43,305 nucleotides of DNA from an uncultured Clostridium sp. (GTDB lineage: Bacteria > Bacillota > Clostridia > TANB77 > CAG-508). This document shows positions 15,496 to 25,600 of this stretch, piece after piece. Below the pieces are notes generated by a model. It had not been told where the DNA came from and did not search any database. It worked only from the letters and a program-made list of their open reading frames with translations. The stretch is taken from the NCBI GenBank assembly GCA_947365805.1, contig CANAZY010000011.1, positions 1 to 43,305 of the forward strand. Reading direction: 5' to 3'. How positions within the stretch are numbered: the first letter of the stretch is position 1; each line of letters begins with the position of its first letter. A program made the position numbers and the translations under genes.

Positions 15496-17015
15496 TTATT
15501 TATCAGTATAGTAATATGAATTTACATCGAATGCTAAATGCCATTTTCCTATAAAATCGATGATGATATGATTTTGTAAATCATAAGTTGGACGAACAAT
15601 TACTGCTCCAGACTTATCAATTGCTCCCCATTTTCCGTTCTTTCTTTACTGGTGCAAATCCATAAGAATTTAATTCTCCTGCATCTTCATAAACATAGTC
15701 TACTACTACATTTCCATCTTTTCCTACATATCCATATTTATCATCTTTTTTACTTAAGAATAATGCGTTTTTCGTTAATACTTCTTGTGAAGTTTTTTCT
15801 TCAAATTTGAAATTGTAGTATTTATATTGTCCTTCTACATATACTCTCATGTATCCGTCTTTTGCATTAATATCAGATACAATAGCATCTAATTGCTTTT
15901 CAAATTTGTTATTATAAATTTCTTCGGTTGTTTGTCCATTTTTACTTGCTACAACAAAATCTGCTTCTTTTTGATAAGCAATACTACTATATTCAAATGG
16001 TAATATCGTTTCATTTGAAATGTTAATAACTCCATATTTTTCTTTATTTTTTGCTAAATAATAGTCTCCAAAAAGGAAAGAAAGTTCCTCATATTGTGGT
16101 TTTATTTTTTCTTCTTTTGAAGTTAGTAAAATACCATATTTCTTATTTTTTACAATAATTAGTTTATCTTCTATAATACCAGTAATATCATCAAATGCAT
16201 TTTCTACTAATATTTCTTCTTTGTTATTTATTACTTTCCATGTTCCGTCTTGTTTTGCAACATAACTATTGTTCCCTGAAACTTGCTTCATTTCTTCGTA
16301 TTTTGGTTCTAATACCACTTTTCCTGTAAAATCAATAATACCGAATTTTCCTTCTTGGTTTAACACAATATATCCTTTTTGATACTCTTTTTCGATATCT
16401 TTAATTTCTTTATATTCTGGTTCTATAATGATATTTCCTTTATTATCACATAATCCAAATTTATCTTCTTTTTTTAATAATAAACTATTTTTCGTTCCTA
16501 ATAATGCGGTAATTTCTTGGTATTCTGGTTTTACTATTTCTTTTCCAGAAAAATCAATTAAACCATAACATTCCCCTTTTTTTACCCTTAAAACGCCTTC
16601 TTCATACCACATATTATTGTTGTTATCTGTATTTTCAATTGCCTCTACTACATCATAAACGTGAAATATTTCTTTGTTTTTTGCATTTAATACTTTTGTT
16701 TTATATGTATTTGTTTCATAATTTATATCTTCTACACAGATAAAAATATCCATTTTACTATCTGGAATTGTTATCATTTCATCATAAGTAGGTTCAATTA
16801 CAATTGCTCCTGTTTGGTCAATAACACCCCACTTTTCGTTTGTAAAAACTGGGTAATAATTGCTTACCTTTGTTGTTTTGTCTTTTGTATCGGTTGTTAG
16901 TAATGTTTTAATACCAATCACAAACATAACCATAACAGCAAATGCCATAATTACTGCAATTACTTTTTTCATGTTTAGTTTTGATTCAGTATCATATCGT
17001 TTTCCGTCTACTCAT
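15496..17015 (-). CDS. WG-repeat protein, membrane-anchored, two CGG recoding sites
   Basis: About 505 residues if both CGG sites are recoded. ATG at 17015 lies 6 bases after GGAGGG; codon 4 is CGG. Skipping its C joins M-S-R to G-K-R-Y-D-T-E-S-K-L-N and the membrane helix K-K-V-I-A-V-I-M-A-F. Without the shift the only start is ATG at 16972, which has no ribosome binding site. The outer part is a string of WG/KWG beta-repeats (K-W-G-V-I-D, Y-G-L-I-D-F-S-G-K, F-G-I-I-D-F-T-G-K). The conventional frame ends at K-K-E-R-K-M-G-S-N; skipping the C of CGG at 15637 gives K-K-E-G-K-W-G-A-I-D-K-S-G-A-V-I-V, another repeat, and a stop at 15496. Function of WG-repeat proteins is unclear; binding roles are assumed. 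Confidence 0.85.
15634..15637 (-). other. CGG +1 recoding site (CGGA) near the end of the WG-repeat gene
   Basis: Codons AAA GAA CGG AAA ATG end at TGA four codons later. With the C skipped: GAA GGA AAA TGG GGA GCA ATT GAT. The Gly from CGGA sits on the conserved Gly of the G-K-W-G repeat motif, with 46 further codons to a stop. Confidence 0.9.
17003..17006 (-). other. CGG +1 recoding site (CGGA) at codon 4 of the WG-repeat gene
   Basis: ATG AGT AGA CGG AAA ACG ATA TGA is closed at once without a shift. Skipping the C at 17006 leads directly into the frame of the WG protein and its membrane helix. Confidence 0.85.
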
Positions 17016-17078
17016 AAAATTCCCTCCGACGTTTATTTTTCCGTAATCTACTATATCATTTTTAACTAAAAATGTAAA

Positions 17079-17969
17079 GATGATTTTAGGGACGGGGTAA
17101 AAAATCATCTTTTTAGTCTTTCCATCTGTCCCTTTGTTAAGTTTAACTTTTTCATAATATCTGTGTAGTGTATTTGATATCCTTCTTTTAAATATTTTAC
17201 TAGTTTTGTTAATTTTTCTTTGTTCTTTTTGATTTCTTCGATACCCTCATACTTTTTTGAAAATTCCCTTATTCTGTCATCTAAAATTTTTTCTTTATCT
17301 ATTTCCTCTTCTAAGAATTCCTCACTATCCTCTATCTTTTGAATCTGATATATATCATTTAATCCCATTTCCTTTAAAATTGGTGCTAAGTTCTTTGTTT
17401 TTACATAGTCTTGATAGCTTGAATATTCATATTGTTCACAGCTTTTTACCATTTTTGCTTTTACCGGATTTTTATGAATATAGTTAATGCATTTTCCAAG
17501 TTGCTCTTGACTAAAAATTGCTTGTGTTTTATATCTATCTCTAAATACATATCCTACTCTTTGTTCATTAATGTAATTATAAAATATTGCATAATTTGTA
17601 TTAACTTCGTGCATATATTTTGACATTGCTTTTATATCCTCCACATATATTAGTAAGTGTGCATGATTACTCATAATACAATAAGCTATTATTTGAATTT
17701 GATTTTCCTTGTTGCATTTTTTTAATAATTTTAGATATTCCTTTTTCATTTTGTTTGAATTGAATATAAATTCTTTATTAATTCCTTGTACCAGAACATG
17801 AAAAAAAGATGTTTCAAAATTTTTTCTTGCAATACGTGGCATTTTATCTACTTCCTTTCTTTTTGCTTTCGTTTTACTATAGCCCCCATATTACAATAAA
17901 AAATTGTACATCTTTCTCCCAATATTTAATTTTCAAAAGATGATTTTTACCCCCGTCCCTAAAATCATC
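17079..17969 (-). mobile_element. RAYT element bounded by inverted REP-like hairpins
   Basis: The left end GATGATTTTAGGGACGGGG... (17079-17109) and the right end (17939-17969) are inverted copies of one sequence, and each also folds on itself (GATGATTTT/AAAATCATC). Between them is only the transposase gene. The same core occurs in the REPIN-like repeat at 5018-5093. The right end contains the stop codon of spoIIE and the left end contains that of the transposase. Confidence 0.8.
17105..17842 (-). CDS. REP-associated tyrosine transposase (Y1/HUH family)
   Basis: 245 residues. The Y1-transposase domain starts at the N-terminus (M-P-R-I-A-R, F-F-H-V-L-V-Q-G). The HUH metal motif is I-M-S-N-H-A-H-L-L-I, and the nucleophile tyrosine is in C-I-N-Y-I-H-K-N-P-V-K-A. 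V-F-R-D-R-Y-K-T is the usual strand before it. The C-terminal 90 residues form a charged, helical DNA-binding extension ending in a helix-turn-helix-like segment. Single-copy RAYTs of this sort mobilise small REP/REPIN repeats by single-strand transposition. The frame is intact and has no in-frame CGG, so it may be active. Confidence 0.92.
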   Translation of the reverse strand: MPRIARKNFETSFFHVLVQGINKEFIFNSNKMKKEYLKLLKKCNKENQIQIIAYCIMSNHAHLLIYVEDIKAMSKYMHEVNTNYAIFYNYINEQRVGYVFRDRYKTQAIFSQEQLGKCINYIHKNPVKAKMVKSCEQYEYSSYQDYVKTKNLAPILKEMGLNDIYQIQKIEDSEEFLEEEIDKEKILDDRIREFSKKYEGIEEIKKNKEKLTKLVKYLKEGYQIHYTDIMKKLNLTKGQMERLKR

Positions 17970-20467
17970 TTTTTATTATTTTTGCGACAATGATGGTCAT
18001 GTCGTCTTTGATTTGTCCATATCCGTTGTCGATTGCTTCTTTTGTGATGATGTCTGCTATTTTTTGTACGTTGTCTGTTTCAATACTTTCTAGGATGTCT
18101 CTTACCCATAGTTCTCTATTTTGATATTCGGTGTTTGATTCCATAATTCCGTCTGAACACATGACGATAATGTCGTTATGGTCTATGTCTTTATCGTATA
18201 CCACTAAGCTTATGTTTTCAATAATTCCTGCAGGTAGTGATAGTGCTTTTATGATTTGTACTTTTCCGTTTTGTTTAATATAGGTTGGACATGCTCCGTT
18301 TTTAATGAATTCCATATTTCCTGCATATAGGTCTAATATGGCAATGTCTAGTGTTGCATAGGTATCATCTTCTCCGTGAACTTGCAGATAGGGTTGAATT
18401 GATTAGTTCAATGGAACTGTCTTTATCAAACCCACTACTTAATAAACGTTCTAACATTTTGATAGCAATTTTACTGCTTTGTCTTGCTTTTGGTCCTGTT
18501 CCCATTCCATCACTAATGGCAAGTAGATATTTTCCGTCTTCTAGTTTTAAACTGCTACTGGTGTCTCCTGAAATTGGAGAACCTTCTTTGGTTTTTCTCG
18601 ATATGCCAAGTTGTAACATGTATCTATCTTGTGATGCATAGGTGTTAATACAAAGGTTCGTATCTTTTTTTTGCCCACAGTTGTTTTTTTGAATGACAAT
18701 TTTATCGTCTAATACTTTTGATAAAATCTTTTCTACCATTTCTATGGTACATCCTCTTTTTTCATTTTCGTCACAACAAGAATCTACATATACATTTACA
18801 ATATATCTTCCTGTTTTTTCTCTTCTTATTTTTAGGTCTTTTATATCGATTTTTCTCTCTTTTGCAATTTTTATAATTTCTTCTTTTTCAATGATAAATT
18901 CATTTGCTTCATCTTCTTTTTTCTCAATATCATTTGCTAAAGAAGAAATGACTTTGGATACGCCATCTAACTGGTTCACAATTGTTTTTTTGCTTTCATC
19001 CATTTTGTGTTTCCAAATGAAGTTTACTTTACTTACTCGGTATGCTTCATTAATCATGTTAACGATTGTTTCAATATCTTTTTCTAAACTAAGGCTTGTC
19101 TCTATATTATCAAATCCAACAATGTAATTATTATGACTAGCAAAGATATCTAATAAATCTTTTCTTGTAATTTTTTGATGTTCTACTAATATGTTAAAAA
19201 TATCTTCTGCGATTCTTGTATCTTCTATGTTTTGCATATCATCATATAGGATGTTTTCTTCTAATCCATCTAAGTTTGCATATAACTCATCTGTAAAGAT
19301 TTTAAGGTTTCTTGCTTCTTCTCGTTCGTCTTCTTCTACAATCGTTGCTGCTGCTTCTTTATAAGTATCTGCAATATCTAATATCGTTTCTGATACATTG
19401 TTTAAACGATAAATGGTTTCTTTACTTTCTTGTAATCCTCTTGTTGGTCCAGATTGTAGTAATTTTGATTTTCCTACTAATTCTTCTATATCAATTTCAA
19501 TACTTGCTGGAACTAATAATAGTCCTAATGATGCAATTAAAATTTCTTTTAAATAGATAATAGCACCAGTATTTCCATTGGTTACATAGGTTAAAATACC
19601 ATTTCCTAAAATAAATCCAACAATGACACCAAATTTTCCAAATCTTGAAAAAATTCCTGCAATCATTCCTGATATTGCATAAGATGCAATGATGATTGGC
19701 TCATCTTGTCCAATTAATCCTAAAATGGTACCTATGGTAATTCCACTTGTTGCTCCTACTAATACCCCATTTTTCCATCCTAATACTAATACCACTAAAA
19801 TACTTAGTATCGTTCTTAATTCAAATCCAAAAATAGAGAATCCTCGAAAACTTGAGGCACAGATTGCCATTACAATACTTGCTCCTATTACTTCTTCTAT
19901 GGCAAAAGCTTTCTTCTTTCCAAATTCATTGAAGAAAATTAAAGAATTGGCAAAGATTTTATAAAAGATAAAAGAAGATATTCCAGCCATTGCACTTAGT
20001 AATAAATCATAAACCATGAAATTTCCAAAAAACAATCCACCTGCTTGTACAAAAAAGGAGGATAAAAATACGTATTTTCCAAGTTTTAATGTTTCATTTT
20101 CATATTCTAATCCTTCTTTCGGTCTTATGATTAAGGTCATAACAATAAATACAAGTGATGTTAATAAATATGTTAATGTATTTTGTGGACCTAATCCTAC
20201 GAATGTACCAAGTAGGGTTAAGATATATACGATTAAGGTTGGAATTCGATTCGAAAAACAGGCAGCAAAAATTGCTAAAGCAAATGGTGCAATTCCTCCT
20301 GCGCAATCGATACTAGATAGCATAAAACATGCGATATATACTAAGATTTTTCCAGGTGTTAGTGCCACCTTTAAAAATCTTGTTATTTTATTTTCTTTAT
20401 TATCTGTTTCTTCATATTCTTCGTTGTAACTTGCTTGTCCTTGTATATTCTGAAACATATTTACCAC
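17965..20467 (-). CDS. spoIIE: Stage II sporulation protein E, one CGG recoding site
   Basis: 833 residues once the CGG at 18376 is recoded, close to Bacillus SpoIIE (827). About ten membrane helices span residues 35-320. A central domain (about 330-590) and a PP2C phosphatase domain (I-S-D-G-M-G-T-G-P-K-A near 665; C-S-D-G-I-M-E-S and K-D-D-M-T-I-I-V near the end) follow. It dephosphorylates SpoIIAA-P to release sigma-F in the forespore and takes part in polar division. Read conventionally, the protein stops at S-S-R-R-R in the middle of the phosphatase. With the C skipped it continues S-S-G-E-D-D-T-Y-A-T-L-D-I-A-I-L-D. Without the shift the active site would be cut in two. The stop codon TGA lies in the REP end of the adjacent RAYT element. 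Confidence 0.93.
18373..18376 (-). other. CGG +1 recoding site (CGGA) inside the SpoIIE phosphatase domain
   Basis: AGT TCA CGG AGA AGA TGA terminates in the phosphatase core. Skipping C18376 gives TCA GGA GAA GAT GAT ACC TAT and 136 more codons of PP2C sequence, including the final catalytic Asp motifs. Confidence 0.92.
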
Positions 20468-20737
20468 CTCTTACTTTTTTAAATATCGGTATCTATTGTA
20501 ATCTTAATCTTTTGAATAGTTTGTCATATTTAGTACTTTATTTAAAAAAGTTTTTGACGTTTTGTGATACGTTAATCTGTTATATGACTTTTTCTTATGT
20601 AAAAAAATTTTTTTCATCCTTATTTTATAACATTTTGTCGTTTTTTTCAATGGATTATAAAAAAGATTTCTTTTTCGTGATTTTTTCACGTTTTTGTGTT
20701 TTCTCTCATTGGTTCTTCTTTTGATTTTTAAAATATC

Positions 20738-20766
20738 TTGACTTTTTCTATGATAAAAAGTATGAT
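20738..20766 (+). promoter_or_regulatory. Promoter of the membrane-anchored toroid gene
   Basis: -35 TTGACT (20738-20743), a 17-base spacer, -10 TATGAT (20761-20766): a near-consensus sigma-A promoter about 35 bases before the start. The gap 20468-20737 holds only AT-rich sequence and a small CGTGA/TCACG hairpin (20676-20690). Confidence 0.75.
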
Positions 20767-20799
20767 GAAAACAAATGATTATACTAGGAGGTATGTGGT

Positions 20800-22552
20800 T
20801 TGAAAAAGCATTCAAAAATTGTATTGCTAATACTCATTTTTATTAGCTTATGTATTTTAATATCTTTTTTTATTTTTGTGAATACCAAAAGTCATTCGGT
20901 TCATGTACAAGCATTTCATGAGAAAATGAATTTATTAGAAAAAGCATATCAAGAAAATGAGGAATTGAATTATATTACTGGTGATAAAACTGTCATTTTA
21001 TCGATATCGAATAAAATCAGTCAAGCCATTGTTAAGAATCAGAAAGGTTCTTCTTTTGAGAATACCTATCAAAAAGTAAAAAATGAAATGGAACAGGATA
21101 TTCAAAAAAAGCATTATGATACCCAATGGATTAAACTTGATTTTGTAAATCGTATTGAAGATATTTCACAAGCGGAATTACACTTAAGACTTATGGCTTC
21201 TAGTTCCTATCAATTTCGAAATGGTCTTATCTTGTCTTATCCAAATAGGGAAATTGTTTTAACAGAAGCCGAATTAAATTCTAATCAAATTTTTGATTAT
21301 GATAAAGATGAAATAAATATAACAAAACTTAATCAATATTTATCCTTATCTGGAAAACAAGAGGTTTCTTCTTTACCAGATACTTTTAAAACTTTTACAA
21401 CGATTAGTTATTTTCTAGATGAGAACAATAACGTTTATGAAATTGATAATGCTGATGAAAATACTGGAAGAAGAAAAAGTAATGATTTTGAAAAAGCGGA
21501 TATTGAAGATATGATTTATCATGCCAATGATTATTTATCTAATATGGTAACTGATAAACGGTCAATTTATTTATGGGTATTATGCTTTAACAAATAAAGA
21601 GGATACTTCTTATAACATGATAAGACATGCTGGTTCTATATGGGGATTGGTAGAAGGTTACCAAAAAGAAAATGACCCCAATGGATTAAAACGAAGAAAA
21701 ATAGAAAAGGCTTTGGATTATTTAACTCGTTATATTCAAAAAAAAGAGGATACAGTTTCTTATTTGTTAAATGAAACTAAAAATTCAATTAGTTTAGGTG
21801 GAAATGGGTTAGCTGTAGTGGCCATTTGTGAATATACGGAAAAGTTCCATGATACTAAATATTTAGATTTTGCTAAACACTTAGCAAATGGTATTTTAGA
21901 TATGCAAGAAGAAACAGGAAAATTTGTTAATTTATTATCACCAAAGGATTATTCAGTACAAGATGTAGAAGGAAAACATTATAAATATTATTGTGGAGAA
22001 GCAACTCTTGCCCTTGGAAAGTTATATGGTATTACAAAAGATAGTAATTATTTAGAAGCTGCCAAAAAATCGTTACAATATTTTGTAGATACGAATTATG
22101 CTATACACTCTGACCATTGGACTTCGTATGCTGCCAATGAAATTACAAAATATGTAGATGATGAATCTTTTTATGAACTTGGTCTTAGAAATGTTGCTAA
22201 TAATATGAATAATATGTTACGAAAAAAAGCAACGTCTCATACGGATTTAGAAATGTTAATGCAATGTTTTGAATTATATGACAGGATATTAGAGCGAAAC
22301 CTTACTGTTTCATATCTACAAACCTTTCCTGTAGATACATTTAAAACACTCATCCAAAATAGAGTAGAAAAACAATTCAATTCTTATTTATATCCTGAAA
22401 TAGCGATGTATTTAACAAATCCAAGTGGCTATTGTGATACTTTTTTTATTCGAACAGATGGGTTCCGAATTCGAATTGATGATATACAACATTCGATTGT
22501 TGGATATTCTTATTATGTTAAAAATTTAGAAAAAATAAAAACATTACAATAA
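20800..22552 (+). CDS. Membrane-anchored alpha/alpha-toroid (six-hairpin-like) protein, one CGG recoding site
   Basis: 583 residues after recoding of CGG at 21559. TTG start at 20800 with AGGAGG 8 bases upstream. One N-terminal membrane anchor (I-V-L-L-I-L-I-F-I-S-L-C-I-L-I) leaves the rest outside. Residues 30-250 are of unknown fold. After the CGG comes G-Q-F-I-Y-G-Y-Y and Y-N-M-I-R-H-A-G-S-I-W, then repeated helical hairpins (Y-C-G-E-A-T-L-A-L-G-K-L-Y, D-H-W-T-S-Y-A-A-N-E), typical of six-hairpin glycosidase or epimerase folds. The D-G-x-F-x-Y...Y-N-x-x-R-H-A-G pattern recurs in proteins of this class. The substrate is likely a cell-surface glycan, by inference. Read conventionally, the frame stops 12 codons after the CGG and the toroid would start in mid-domain. 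Confidence 0.8.
21559..21562 (+). other. CGG +1 recoding site (CGGT)
   Basis: GAT AAA CGG TCA ATT runs to TAA after 12 codons. With the C skipped: AAA GGT CAA TTT ATT TAT GGG TAT TAT, leading without a break through 330 codons. This is one of two sites where the fourth base is not A. Confidence 0.88.
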
Positions 22553-22584
22553 AAATAGTACACACAAATGTGTGTACTATTTTT
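22551..22584. terminator. Bidirectional terminator between convergent genes
   Basis: AGTACACAC (22557-22565), loop AAAT, GTGTGTACT (22570-22578), flanked by AAAAAT and ATTTTT on the two sides. It serves both the toroid gene and the giant surface-protein gene. Confidence 0.88.
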
Positions 22585-22601
22585 ATTTAGTTTGTAGATG
22601 T

Positions 22602-25600
22602 CTATTTTCGTTTATCGATTACAAATCTTTTGATTAAGGCTACTCCTACTAATAGGATAACTGCTGCTACGGTTCCTAAGATATAATAAATATGGGTAGA
22701 ACCTGTTGGTGGTGTTACGATAATTTTTCCATCTGGTGGATATTTTTCTTTAACATCCTCGGTTCCTGCGTCTTGATCGATTTCGTCATATCTACTTGCT
22801 CCTGAAGTATCGTGTTCACGTGGTTGCTCTTCTAGGCTTTGGTTTCCTGGAATTGCTCCATGGTCATATCTACCTACTACATTGTCAATCTCAACGATTT
22901 CGGTTAAGTTTGCGTAACTTAGGTCATCACTTGAGCTTTCTGCTGATAACGTTTTCTTTAAGGTTAGTGTTGTCTCAGTCGTTTCTCCTGGTTTTAACTC
23001 TTTGGTTAATGGATTTTCTTTGGTTGCTTTTAATACGGTGGTTTGTGTACTTAAGTCTACTATCTTTGTATTACTATTTCTGTTTCCGTTATTAATCCAG
23101 GTTGCGTGCGAACTTGTTTGAATGTCTTCTTTTTTCGCAACTTCCCATAAGTTTCTTCCTTGTTCATCTTTGTTATCGATTAAATCGAAGTTTAAGTTGT
23201 TTGCTACATAGTTAATGATATTAACTGCTCTTGTTTTATTATCAGTTGTATGGTTTGATGTCATATCGATTTCACTATTATTGGTTACAGTAATATTATA
23301 AGTTACTTCTAATTTTGCACCACTTAATAGCTCATCATCTAAGATAATATTAATTAACTCATCTTGATCATATTTACCAAATTTTCCAGTTTTTAACCAT
23401 TGATAGTTATTTCCATTATCCACTATTACTTGTACAGAACCATTATTGTTATTTAGCTCTAATAATGTTGTTCCATCAGATGCTGTTACTTTCACATGTT
23501 TAATATCTTGGTCAATGGTTAACTGTGCTCTTGGTCTTTCTACAACTCCAAAGTCTACACCAACAATTTTATATTTATAGTAGTCTTTCTCTCCTTGAGG
23601 TTTTGTTTGGTTTAGGTTTCCTCCAATTTGTTGTGTGGTATATTCCACTTCAACATTAATTTCTGGAGTATAGGCATACATGTATGTTCTTCTTTCAAGT
23701 TCGTTAACAAGCTCTCTATTTTTTGTAGCACTATCAACTACTTCCTCCATTGGTTGTGCTTGTGTATATGGATTAAATGCATTCTCTCTTATTTTTGCCT
23801 TTTCCGCATTTCTTAAGGTTGCTTGGTTTATATAAGAGTTAAATACTTCTGCTTTATGATTTGTAATTGCTCTTCCATATTCAGATTTTGCATAAGCATT
23901 TACTTTATCTCTTCTTGCTATATCATCGGTAGCATCTGAACGGTTTGCAATATTAGCATCATCAAACCAATAATAATTATCTCTTTCATATTTTGTAATT
24001 TTTTGGTCTTCTACTAACACATTACTTTCTTCTCTATTTTTCGCACCATTATTGGTGTTGTAAATATTTTGTAATGTTGTATCTACTTTATAAATATGTG
24101 TTCCTACTGTTTCTCCTTGCTTTGTTGTAAAAGTAGTTGACTGATAATCCTGTCCATTGTATGATGTATCGTTTGAACCTTGGCTATATTGTGAAGTCTT
24201 AGTTAGAGCTGTTTTGTCGTCTGCTCCGTATGTAAATCGGATGGTGTAATCTCCTGGTAAGAATGCTCCAAATCCATACCAACCTTTTTCGTCTGTTCTT
24301 GTCTCTTGACGGGATACTAATTGTCCATTTTTAATTTCAACTAATTCTACTTTAACGTCTTTAATATCTTTATCTGCAAACATATCATCAACTGCTACAT
24401 GTTGATTTCCATTTATTTTATAAAGTCCATTTCCAAATCTTGTTTTATTTACTAATACTTCGTATTCATCTTTACTTGCATTTCCAGTATTGGCATCTTC
24501 AAATACATTTCCTTCTAGTGTTCTTGATGTACGAATTGAATATGCATATGCTGGTGCTTTTGAAGTATCATCTTCTAATGGTGTAATTCCCATATTGTAA
24601 GTGCTTGGGTCAAAGTTTCCTGGGTTTGAGTCTCTATCTACTAATCCCATACTTCTTCTTGCCAATTCTTCTTTATGTGTTTGATAATATTGTAAGTTTG
24701 CTTTGTATTCTTCGTTTGTGACATAAGTTTTGTATCCATTAATTTCTGCTAAGTTATAAGTATAGAAAGTAGCTCCTTGTGGTAATCCAGCATTAACTAA
24801 TGTTGCTTCTGGTTCAATTAAACCAAATGTTACATAGATGTATTGTTCTTTATCATCTGTAGATAATACTTTTTCTGTTGGTCTTAAGTAGATTGTTTTA
24901 TATCCACGTCTTTCGGAACCTACTGTCCACCTTCCATTTGCTCCCATTCTAGTTTGTTCCCCATACATGGATTGTCCTGTTTGGTATCCATCTTGAGGAT
25001 TTTCACTATTATATACTAAACTTAAATCCTGTCCATTTACAGTTGGTAATTTATTACCATCTTTGTCTCCTACATAAGCATTTTCAAATTGGTAATGTCC
25101 ATCGTAGTAATCTACAATTTCAGTTACTGAACCTACTACATTGGATTGGTTTCGAATTGCTATTTTGTAGGTTACATGAATTTGTAGTCTGTCTTCTGGT
25201 GATACTTGATGATTAATTTGTCGCCAAGCATAGTTTTTGTTACTATCTGCTCCATATAAGGTATTTTTATAACTATCTTGGTGTAACCACTGTTGATAAT
25301 TTTCGTTGGTATTATTACCATTGATAATTTCTTCGGTTCGATATTCATGTGAATATTGACCTTCATTTATGGTTTCTTTTGTCGTAATATTTGGGTCACG
25401 ACCTGCCATATATTTATCTCTTAATTCATTTAAGTAGTAATCTTCATTTACTCCATAGCTAAATCCTTGGTTTTGCCAATCTTTTCTTGCATCATAAGTA
25501 TATACTTCTTGTTTTCCATTAATATTTAAAGTTGCTTTAAATACATCTTTATATAATGCTAAGTCAAAGGTTGGTCGTGCTTTAATACCTAGGTTAACAT

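Noticed and set aside
17965..18315. A stand-alone PP2C fragment.
   Set aside because: It lacks the first catalytic Asp motif, which is in the upstream frame; the two are one SpoIIE.
20676..20690. CGTGA/TCACG hairpin followed by T-run on the plus strand as a terminator.
   Set aside because: No plus-strand gene lies upstream; the five-bp stem is weak and could be chance in T-rich sequence.
21617..22552. A separate gene starting at ATG 21617.
   Set aside because: No ribosome binding site; it starts inside the Y-N-M-I-R-H-A-G motif. It is the second half of the recoded toroid gene.
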